Assembly: GCA_031367895.1 (NCBI GenBank) | Contig: JANLQP010000331.1 | Coordinates: 1 to 5,575 of the forward strand | Length of the DNA stretch: 5,575 nucleotides | Origin: Ga0077555 sp031367895 | Lineage (GTDB): Bacteria > Pseudomonadota > Alphaproteobacteria > Rhizobiales > Hyphomicrobiaceae | Direction: 5' to 3' | Shown here: positions 1 to 4,883 of the stretch, one piece after another | Layout of the letters: the number at the start of each line of letters is the position of its first letter | Position numbering within the stretch: position 1 is the stretch's first letter | Position numbers and translations under genes: made by a program | The notes under the pieces: generated by a model | The model's database searches: none | Told to the model about the DNA's origin: nothing | The model's input: the letters and a program-made list of their open reading frames with translations, nothing else

Positions 1-199
1 GCCAATCGACCTCGCGCCACCAGACGGCGACGCGAGCGAGGTTTGCGAGAAATCCGGCGATCCCCATGATCGGCACGGCTTCCTTCGGGCCGAACGTCAG
101 GACCAGCGCGGGCAGAATGATTGTCGAGCCGCCGAACCCGACGACACCGCCAACGGTACCCGCGACCAGTCCGAGCGCAAGGATGAGAAGCCAACTCAT
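1..199 (-). CDS. TauE/SafE (TSUP) family membrane transporter, N-terminal part
   Basis: This is the first 66 codons of a gene that continues past the left edge. The translation begins MSWLLILALGLVAGTVGGVV and continues with GFGGSTIILPALVLTFGPKE. A hydrophobic helix with a Gly-rich GxxGGxxGFGG stretch (about residues 11-24) followed by a second hydrophobic segment is the usual start of the sulfite exporter TauE/SafE family. These are inner-membrane proteins of roughly 250 residues and eight helices that move small organic or inorganic anions, often sulfur compounds. The substrate here cannot be told from the N-terminus. The ATG at 199-197 is chosen because the hydrophobic first helix starts directly after it; no strong Shine-Dalgarno sequence precedes it. 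The gene is divergent from the DUF1800/DUF1501 operon and shares a 148-bp upstream region with it. Family call is fairly sure, function is not. Confidence 0.82.
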   Translation of the reverse strand, partial: MSWLLILALGLVAGTVGGVVGFGGSTIILPALVLTFGPKEAVPIMGIAGFLANLARVAVWWREVDW

Positions 200-242
200 A
201 CAGGTTTTGACCGTTTGTTAACCGTGCCTCGTTACTGCCCCA

Positions 243-270
243 GGATGGCCGTAGATAGCCCCTGCCATCC
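243..270. promoter_or_regulatory. Inverted repeat in divergent intergenic region
   Basis: GGATGGC (243-249) is matched exactly by GCCATCC (264-270) across a 14-nt loop. It lies in the shared upstream region of the TSUP gene and the DUF1800 operon. It could be an operator or an mRNA leader hairpin. There is no T-run, so a terminator is unlikely. Only the dyad is seen; a role is inferred. Confidence 0.3.
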
Positions 271-276
271 AACGCC

Positions 277-310
277 CTAACGCGACGGAATCTCGAGACC
301 GGTACGTTAG
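277..310. promoter_or_regulatory. Nested palindromes upstream of DUF1800 operon
   Basis: CTAACG (277-282) and CGTTAG (305-310) form an exact inverted repeat whose centre nearly coincides with the perfect palindrome TCTCGAGA (291-298); ACCGGT (298-303) is a further 6-bp palindrome. The site sits 38 bp before the DUF1800 start, in a divergent intergenic region, which is a usual place for an operator. No convincing -35/-10 pair could be fixed on either strand; TTGACC at 207-212 is the only decent -35 look-alike reading rightwards. Confidence 0.3.
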
Positions 311-335
311 CTCGACTGAACCCAATTGTTCGACC

Positions 336-340
336 GAGGA
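336..340 (+). promoter_or_regulatory. Ribosome binding site of the DUF1800 gene
   Basis: GAGGA ends 7 nt before the ATG at 348, ideal spacing. It fixes this start: reading upstream in frame there is no nearby alternative start codon, so the protein does not hide a longer signal peptide. Confidence 0.7.
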
Positions 341-347
341 CACCGAC

Positions 348-1781
348 ATGTCCACACGTGAAGCCGCTGTCGCCCTTCGCCGGTTTGGTCTGGGCGCTCG
401 CCCGGGCGATCTGAAGCGCGTGGCATCTGACCCGCGCGGGTTTGTTGCAGCCCAATTGAAGCAGCCTGCCGCTGTACATCTGGACGATCCAGATCTCGAT
501 CCGAGCTATGTCGTTTTTGCCGAAGCGCAGCGTGCCCAGATGGAGATCAAGGCCGCGAAAGAGGCGCAAAAGGGCGGGAAACCGGACGTCACGGCCATTC
601 CCGGTGCGCTGCTGCCACCAGTTCCCAAAGCTCCCGCCGGTAAAGGCGCGCCACTTCCACCTGTGAAAGCGGCCGGTATCCGCCGTGACGCGTTCGTGGA
701 CGAAATGTCGGCGCGCATCGACCGTGCGATCACAACGGAGACGCCGCTGCTCGAGCGCCTCGTGCAGTTCTGGTCGAATCATTTCTGCATTTCTGCCGCG
801 AAAGGTCAGGTGCGCGGCCTCTGTGGCGGCTACGAGCGCGAGGTCATCCGCCCGCACGTGCTCGGCCGGTTCGGCGACATGCTGAAGGCCTCGGCGCGCC
901 ACCCGGCGATGCTGATCTATCTCGACAACCATTTTTCGGTCGGACCGAACAGCCAGGCCGGCAAGAACCGCGGCCGTGGCCTCAACGAGAACCTGGCGCG
1001 CGAGATTCTGGAATTGCATACGCTCGGCGTGAACGGCGGCTACACGCAGGACGACGTCACGAACTTCGCGCGGATTCTGACAGGCTGGACTGTTGGCAAT
1101 CTCAATCAGCCGAACACGGAAGCCGGCAAGTTTCTGTTCACGCCGCCGCGGCATGAGCCCGGCGCCTGGACCGTCGCTGGCAAGCGTTACGAGGACAAGG
1201 GGGTTGCGTCCGGCGACGAGGTGCTGGCCGATCTCGCGCGGCATCCAGCGACGGCGCAGCATATTGCCGGGAAGCTCACCCGCCATTTCCTCGCCGACGA
1301 CGCGCCGAAATCGCTGCCTGCAAAGCTGGCGGATACGTTCAAGCGCACGGACGGCGACCTCGCGGCGGTGACGAAGGCGCTTGTCGAGGCACCGGAGCTA
1401 TGGGCTTCGAAGCCGCGCAAGGTGGTGCCGCCCTACGATTTCTCGATCTCGATCGCGCGTGGCTTCGGAATCCGCCCGAAAGCGACCGAGATCGGCCGTC
1501 TTGCGGCGGCACTCGGGCAACCGATGTGGCAAGTGCCGTCACCGAAAGGCTGGCCGGACGAGGATGACGCGTGGATGGGACCATCCGCGGTGCGCGAACG
1601 GCTGCGCATCGCCGAGATGCTGGCGAAGCAGATGGACAAGCTGACCGACCCGCGCATGCTCGCGGTGGAGCTGCTCGGCGACCAGCTCGGCGATGAATCC
1701 CGGGCTGCGATCTCGCGTGCGGAATCCCGCGAGCAGGGCTTCGAGCTGCTGGTGATGTTGCCGGAGTTTCTGCGGCGCTGA
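348..1781 (+). CDS. DUF1800 domain-containing protein
   Basis: A 477-residue protein of the DUF1800 family (PF08811), whose biochemical role is not established. The family hallmarks are visible: an N-terminal helix-rich start (AAVALRRFGLGARPGDL, residues 6-22), LLERLVQFWSNHFCIS (134-149), the strongly conserved LNENLAREILELHTLGVNGG (212-231) followed by YTQDDV and ARILTGWTV (241-249), and a C-terminal LLVMLPEFLRR that matches the typical family ending. Residues about 70-110 are a Lys/Ala/Pro/Gly-rich, probably disordered insert between the N-terminal helices and the core. No signal peptide or membrane segment is seen, so the product looks cytoplasmic, unlike its partner. The DUF1501 gene starts 17 nt after the stop, so the two are surely co-transcribed. 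The pair is found together in many bacteria, which suggests a shared function. Family assignment is very firm; no reaction can be named. Confidence 0.93.
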   Translation: MSTREAAVALRRFGLGARPGDLKRVASDPRGFVAAQLKQPAAVHLDDPDLDPSYVVFAEAQRAQMEIKAAKEAQKGGKPDVTAIPGALLPPVPKAPAGKGAPLPPVKAAGIRRDAFVDEMSARIDRAITTETPLLERLVQFWSNHFCISAAKGQVRGLCGGYEREVIRPHVLGRFGDMLKASARHPAMLIYLDNHFSVGPNSQAGKNRGRGLNENLAREILELHTLGVNGGYTQDDVTNFARILTGWTVGNLNQPNTEAGKFLFTPPRHEPGAWTVAGKRYEDKGVASGDEVLADLARHPATAQHIAGKLTRHFLADDAPKSLPAKLADTFKRTDGDLAAVTKALVEAPELWASKPRKVVPPYDFSISIARGFGIRPKATEIGRLAAALGQPMWQVPSPKGWPDEDDAWMGPSAVRERLRIAEMLAKQMDKLTDPRMLAVELLGDQLGDESRAAISRAESREQGFELLVMLPEFLRR

Positions 1782-1786
1782 GTTTT

Positions 1787-1792
1787 GAGGAG
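1787..1792 (+). promoter_or_regulatory. Ribosome binding site that decides the DUF1501 start
   Basis: GAGGAG touches the ATG at 1793 directly (no spacer) but lies 6 nt before the in-frame ATG at 1799. Normal spacing therefore favours 1799, two codons shorter than the longest open frame. Confidence 0.7.
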
Positions 1793-1798
1793 ATGTAC

Positions 1799-3163
1799 AT
1801 GAGCCGTTCCCACACCGATTGCGCGGAACATGCGCTGCTCTCGCGTCGCCGCCTGTTGCAGGGCAGTGCCGCGAGTCTCGCGCTCTGGAGTTTCATTCCG
1901 AAATGGGCGATCGCCGGGACGCGCGATCCCCGGCTGCTGTTCGTGGTGCTGCGTGGCGGCCTCGACGGAATCTCGATGCTGGCGCCGGTCGGCGACCCCG
2001 AATATCACAAACTCCGCGGCAATCTCGCGATCCCGGCTAGTGGCAACGGCGCGGGCTTGCCGCTGGACGGCATGTTCGCGCTCAACTCGAATATGCCTTT
2101 CCTGCACGGGCTCATGCAGAAGAAACAAGCGCTCGGTGTGCATGCGGTGGCGACGCCTTATCGCGGCCGCTCGCATTTTGACGGGCAGGACGTGCTGGAA
2201 AGCGGCTACCCCGGCACCGGACGCATCGAGGATGGCTGGCTCAATCGTGCGTTGGCAGGGCTGCCGGCGGCTGGCAACGCGGCGCCGAAGAAGGGCCTGG
2301 CGATGGGCGCGGTGGTGCCGCTCGTCATGCGCGGACAGGCGCCGGTGCTGTCGTGGATTCCCAAGACGTACAATCTGCCGCTGCGCGAGTCGACCATCGC
2401 GAGGCTGAACGATCTCTATGGTGTGACCGACGCAAAGCTTGCGAAAGCTTTTGCCGAGGGTTTGGAGATCGACCGCATCTCGCTGTCGGCTTATGCGATG
2501 ACTCCGGGGGCAAATGCGCCGGCACAACCCGCTGTCGCGCAGCCAGCGGTCAATCCGGCGATGACGCCAGAAATGGCACCGGCAACGCCTGCAAATCCTG
2601 CGCCGCAGCAAGCCGCGCCAAAGGCTGCGGCACCACCGCAGCGCCAGTTCCGTGATTTCGTCGATGCAGCCGAAGCAGCGGCAAAGTTCCTGGCTGCAAC
2701 CGACGGTCCGCGCATTGGCGCACTGAGCTACGGAGGCTGGGATACGCATGCGAACGAAGGCGTCGTGCAAGGCCAGCTCGGCAATCGGCTGGCGGGACTC
2801 GATGCCGCGATCCGCGCGCTACACGATGGTCTCGGCGCGGCCTGGCAAGAGACGATCGTCGTCATTGCGACGGAGTTCGGCCGCACCGCGCGCGTCAACG
2901 GCACCGAGGGCACGGACCACGGCACCGGCATGGCGGCGTTGCTCGTCGGTGGCGCCGTGAAAGGCGGCCGCGTGATCGCCGATTGGCCGGGCCTCGGTGA
3001 GCAAGCACTCTACGAAAATCGCGATCTGAAACCGACGATGGATCTGCGCGTCGTGCTGAAGGGCGTGCTACGCGACCATCTCGGCATCCCGGACGGCGCG
3101 CTGGGCAAGACCGTGTTCCCAGACAGTGCCGGCGCGAAGGCGCTGGATGGGCTGGTGGTGTGA
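1799..3163 (+). CDS. DUF1501 domain-containing protein with Tat signal
   Basis: A 454-residue DUF1501 protein (PF07394; related to the alkaline phosphatase/sulfatase fold). The start at 1799 is preferred over 1793 because of ribosome-site spacing. The N-terminus has a twin-arginine signal: SRRRLLQGSAASLALWSF followed by a likely cleavage region at AIAGT, so the folded protein should be exported to the periplasm. Conserved family motifs follow: LLFVVLRGGLDGISMLAPVG, RSHFDGQDVLESG, YGGWDTHAN, TEFGRTARVN and GTDHGTGMAALLVGG. The Asp/His-rich motifs resemble metal ligands of the phosphatase superfamily, but no activity is proven. A Pro/Ala/Gln-rich insert of about 48 residues (nt about 2501-2645) lies between the N-terminal half and the GGWDTH motif. 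It probably explains why this protein is longer than the roughly 390-400 residues I expect for the family. It is the second gene of an operon with DUF1800 and ends in a convergent spacer. Family call very firm. Confidence 0.93.
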   Translation: MSRSHTDCAEHALLSRRRLLQGSAASLALWSFIPKWAIAGTRDPRLLFVVLRGGLDGISMLAPVGDPEYHKLRGNLAIPASGNGAGLPLDGMFALNSNMPFLHGLMQKKQALGVHAVATPYRGRSHFDGQDVLESGYPGTGRIEDGWLNRALAGLPAAGNAAPKKGLAMGAVVPLVMRGQAPVLSWIPKTYNLPLRESTIARLNDLYGVTDAKLAKAFAEGLEIDRISLSAYAMTPGANAPAQPAVAQPAVNPAMTPEMAPATPANPAPQQAAPKAAAPPQRQFRDFVDAAEAAAKFLAATDGPRIGALSYGGWDTHANEGVVQGQLGNRLAGLDAAIRALHDGLGAAWQETIVVIATEFGRTARVNGTEGTDHGTGMAALLVGGAVKGGRVIADWPGLGEQALYENRDLKPTMDLRVVLKGVLRDHLGIPDGALGKTVFPDSAGAKALDGLVV

Positions 3164-3198
3164 GGGTTTGCGGTGGCGCGTAGTACGTTGGGTGCATC

Positions 3199-3237
3199 CA
3201 GCGAAACGCTGAACCACCGATACAGCAGGCGATCGCC
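3199..3237. repeat. Small palindromes in the convergent spacer
   Basis: Two perfect dyads lie in tandem after the DUF1501 stop: CAGCG-AAA-CGCTG (3199-3211) and the 10-bp palindrome GGCGATCGCC (3228-3237). Together with the larger hairpin at 3246-3273 they make this 119-bp spacer unusually palindromic, like dispersed REP-type intergenic repeats of alphaproteobacteria. Whether it is repeated elsewhere in the genome cannot be seen here. Confidence 0.4.
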
Positions 3238-3245
3238 GTTCGTTC

Positions 3246-3273
3246 GGCGCAAAGCGGCTTCGCCGATTGCGCC
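3246..3273. terminator. Strong hairpin between convergent genes, possible two-way terminator
   Basis: GGCGCAA (3246-3252) pairs exactly with TTGCGCC (3267-3273). Inside it CGGC (3255-3258) pairs with GCCG (3262-3265) around a TTC loop, with a small internal mismatch between the two stems. It lies 9 bp past the end of the dehydrogenase gene on the minus strand and 82 bp past the DUF1501 stop. The position suits transcription stop or mRNA 3'-end protection for both genes. There is no T-run on either side, so it is not a standard intrinsic terminator; a REP-like repeat is the alternative. Confidence 0.45.
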
Positions 3274-3282
3274 AACCGTCCC

Positions 3283-4269
3283 TCACATCATGCGATCCTC
3301 GGCGGGCACGAGATGCAGCGGCGATTCGCCCACGAGTGCACGGCGGGCGTTCGCGGTGGCGCGGCGGATCGCGGTGAAGCGCCAGCCTTTGACGGACGCG
3401 GAGTTGTGTGGCGAGCCGATCACGTTCGCCAACTCCAGGAACGGGTGGTCCATCCGGAAGTGACCGTGCCGCACTGGTTCGATCCACCAGGCGTCGATGC
3501 AGGCCGTGAACGCCGGCGTCGCCTTCAGATGCGTGTAGAGCGCGGCTTCGTTGACGATCTCCCCGCGCGCGAGATTGATCAGGATTGCGTCGCGCTTCAT
3601 GAGTGCAAGTTCGCGGGCGCCGATCACCCCTTTCGACTTCGGCGTCAACGGCAAGCTCAGCACCAGCACGTCCGACGCGCGCAGCAAGTCGTCCAATTGC
3701 ACTTCCGTGCCGATCCAGTCCACCGGCTCGTTGGTGTTGCCACGCCGATTGATGGCATGCACTTTCAATCCGAGCCCGCGCATCAGGCGGGCCGTCGCGA
3801 CGCCGATGCCGCCGAACCCCAGGATGCCGCACGTGCTGCCGGCTAGCATGCGGTTCTGGCGGAACTGGTCGAACTCGCCGCGTGTGAGCTTGCCGTGCTC
3901 GACGATGATGCGTTTTGCAGCCGCGAATGCCAGCGCCGCTGCGTGTTCTGCCATGGGTTCCGAATAGGCGCCGCCATTGGCCGCAATCGGTAGTTGAGCG
4001 GGAAACTGCGCGAGCGGAATGTAGTCGATGCCGGCCGTCACGAACTGCAACAGGCGGGCGCCTTTAATCAGATCCGCCTCGCCGGCCCGCAGTTCCTGCG
4101 CCGTGTTGCGCGCCATGACGACCGTTGCTGTGGCAAGCGCGTCAGCGCGGGCGTTGTCGCCGAGATCGCCGAGATACGTAATGCGCGCGGCGTCGCCGAT
4201 CGTCTCGGCGATAACGGCCCGCGTGGCGGCATCAGCCTCGAGGAGGACCAGCAGGTGCGGTTGGCTCAT
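3283..4269 (-). CDS. D-2-hydroxyacid dehydrogenase (NAD(P)-dependent)
   Basis: A 328-residue enzyme of the D-isomer-specific 2-hydroxyacid dehydrogenase family, which interconverts 2-oxoacids and D-2-hydroxyacids in the cytoplasm. The nucleotide-binding domain is intact: GFGGIG (residues 151-156), then a second strand ending in HAINRRGNT. The catalytic set is complete: R235 in NLARGEIVNEAAL, E264 in DAWWIEP, and H288 in GSPHNSA. The two arginines after the second strand, in place of an acidic residue, suggest NADP(H) rather than NAD(H); this is inference. The exact substrate cannot be named; the DAWWIEP and GSPHNS region differs from glyoxylate/phosphoglycerate types I would recognise. Length is normal. 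The ATG at 4269-4267 has GGAG 10 nt upstream. A decayed SDR gene lies 71 nt upstream on the same strand, so the two may once have been one operon. The 3' end converges on the DUF1501 gene. Confidence 0.9.
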   Translation of the reverse strand: MSQPHLLVLLEADAATRAVIAETIGDAARITYLGDLGDNARADALATATVVMARNTAQELRAGEADLIKGARLLQFVTAGIDYIPLAQFPAQLPIAANGGAYSEPMAEHAAALAFAAAKRIIVEHGKLTRGEFDQFRQNRMLAGSTCGILGFGGIGVATARLMRGLGLKVHAINRRGNTNEPVDWIGTEVQLDDLLRASDVLVLSLPLTPKSKGVIGARELALMKRDAILINLARGEIVNEAALYTHLKATPAFTACIDAWWIEPVRHGHFRMDHPFLELANVIGSPHNSASVKGWRFTAIRRATANARRALVGESPLHLVPAEDRMM

Positions 4270-4279
4270 GTCGCATCGG

Positions 4280-4283
4280 CTCC
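4280..4283 (-). promoter_or_regulatory. Ribosome binding site of the dehydrogenase gene
   Basis: On the minus strand GGAG precedes the ATG at 4269 by 10 nt, slightly long but acceptable spacing. Neither of two other ATGs just upstream (at 4276 and 4291) is in frame, so the start is reasonably fixed. Confidence 0.5.
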
Positions 4284-4340
4284 GGCTTCATGTGTGGACT
4301 TGAGTTTGTCTTGCCCGGTCGGCTCGGGAATAGCAAACGC

Positions 4341-4642
4341 TCACAGAAAACTCATGCCGCCGCTGAGCTGCACGGTTTGGCCGGTCATGTAGGCATGGCC
4401 GAGAATCATGACGGTTGCCTGCGCCACCTCCTGCGGACGGCCGAGCCTGCCAAGCGGGATGCGCGCGCAGATACGTGCGGTGGCGGCATCATGCCGGTTT
4501 CGACCAGCGAGAGGGCAATCGCGTTGACCGTGATGCCCTCCTTGACGAGACGGGCCGCGTAACCGCGCGTCAGCCTCTCCATGCCGGTCTGGAGAAAGTG
4601 ATCGATTGTGAGCCGGCCGGATATCCCACCGAATTTCGCGGT
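4341..4642 (-). pseudogene. Short-chain dehydrogenase/reductase remnant (C-terminal part, frameshifted)
   Basis: Two minus-strand frames together give the C-terminal part of a FabG-like SDR. The first frame (about 4642 to 4487) reads TAKFGGISG, then a poorly matching stretch, then GMERLTRGYAARLVKEG and ITVNAIALSLVETGMM. The match then shifts to another frame, which reads ARIPLGRLGRPQEVAQATVM and AYMTGQTVQLSGGMSFL before a TGA at 4343-4341. The switch lies at about 4465-4486 and fits loss of one base. The Rossmann half with its Gly-rich motif is absent. The place where the catalytic YxxxK should stand (before GMERL) has unrelated residues. A Leu stands where SDRs usually have Pro in NAIAPS. 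A TGA in the first frame at 4651-4649 closes it upstream. The gene is therefore dead in at least three ways. It ends about 75 bp from the tRNA gene at the island edge. Originally it was probably upstream of, and co-transcribed with, the hydroxyacid dehydrogenase. Confidence 0.8.
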
Positions 4643-4717
4643 GTAGACTCAGGTCTGATTTTCGCGTACACACAGCCCGCGTCGCGCCTTGTCGTGGACA
4701 AGACGCTCGACGCGTGT
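4643..4717. other. Short spacer before the tRNA gene, with a hairpin
   Basis: No gene is seen here. CTTGTC (4688-4693) and GACAAG (4697-4702) form a perfect 6-bp stem with a GTG loop. The stem is extended by GCGT (4679-4682) and ACGC (4703-4706) with a 5-nt bulge on one side. TTTCGCG occurs twice, at 4634-4640 and 4660-4666. The tRNA promoter should lie here, but no clear -35/-10 pair can be named. Confidence 0.35.
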
Positions 4718-4792
4718 TCCGCGGTAGCTCAGTGGTAGAGCATCCGACTGTTAATCGGACGGTCGTAGGTTCGAGCCCTACCCGCGGAGCCA
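4718..4792 (+). tRNA. tRNA-Asn (anticodon GUU)
   Basis: A complete 75-nt cloverleaf. The acceptor stem TCCGCGG (4718-4724) pairs with CCGCGGA (4782-4788), followed by discriminator G4789 and encoded CCA (4790-4792). The D-arm is GCTC/GAGC (4727-4730, 4738-4741). The anticodon stem TCCGA/TCGGA (4743-4747, 4755-4759) holds the loop CTGTTAA with anticodon GTT at 4750-4752, which reads AAC/AAU. The T-arm is GTAGG/CCTAC (4765-4769, 4777-4781) with loop TTCGAGC. All stems pair perfectly, so the gene should be functional. An integrase gene follows 91 bp downstream on the same strand, so the 3' half of this gene is the likely attachment site of an integrated element. Confidence 0.97.
4750..4792 (+). 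other. Predicted attachment site (att) in the tRNA-Asn 3' half
   Basis: Tyrosine recombinases next to tRNA genes commonly integrate within the anticodon-to-3'-end part, which the element restores on insertion. The position of the integrase just beyond this end supports that here. No second copy of this segment is in the window, so the core and its limits are inferred, not seen. Confidence 0.45.
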
Positions 4793-4798
4793 AATCCC

Positions 4799-4831
4799 CC
4801 TTAAGTCCTTGATCGACCTTAAGTCGTTGAT
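4799..4831 (+). repeat. Tandem 15-bp direct repeat next to the tRNA
   Basis: CCTTAAGTCCTTGAT (4799-4813) and CCTTAAGTCGTTGAT (4817-4831) match at 14 of 15 positions with an 18-bp period. They begin 6 bp after the tRNA CCA. Short direct repeats beside the crossover core are typical arm-type binding sites for tyrosine integrases and excisionases; that role is inferred from place and form. Confidence 0.6.
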
Positions 4832-4853
4832 TCCAGGCCCTTCCACTAACCCG

Positions 4854-4878
4854 ACTGTTACAGTGATGTGTTACAGTG
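4854..4878 (+). promoter_or_regulatory. Repeated TGTTACAGTG sites before the integrase gene
   Basis: TGTTACAGTG occurs exactly twice, at 4856-4865 and 4869-4878 (13-bp period, a little over one helical turn). The first copy sits in a perfect odd-centred dyad ACTGT-T-ACAGT (4854-4864); the second keeps only TGT-T-ACA. This looks like an operator for a repressor or for integrase itself. Each copy also resembles an extended -10 (TG-n-TACAGT); from the second one transcription would begin near 4884, giving a leaderless mRNA. No matching -35 is evident. Confidence 0.4.
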
Positions 4879-4883
4879 CGGGT

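Noticed and set aside
2501..2645. Frameshift or gene fusion point in the DUF1501 gene
   Set aside because: The frame stays open and conserved DUF1501 motifs lie in the same frame on both sides; it is an in-frame low-complexity insert.
1433..2770. Long minus-strand open frame (445 codons) antisense to the DUF1800/DUF1501 genes
   Set aside because: It is Arg/His/Ala-rich with no recognisable domain and overlaps two firmly identified genes; it is a codon-bias artefact of GC-rich DNA.
3068..3832. Minus-strand 254-codon frame overlapping the hydroxyacid dehydrogenase
   Set aside because: Arg-rich out-of-frame shadow of the dehydrogenase gene, without any family motif.
3313..3846. Plus-strand 177-codon frame antisense to the dehydrogenase
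   Set aside because: No motif and no ribosome site; the opposite strand codes for an intact enzyme with all catalytic residues.
4793..4850. Intrinsic terminator after the tRNA gene
   Set aside because: No GC-rich hairpin followed by a T-run is present; the CTTAAG palindromes belong to the direct repeat.
4799..4878. Start of a CRISPR array
   Set aside because: The repeats are only 10-15 bp, occur twice each, and have 3-bp gaps rather than spacers.
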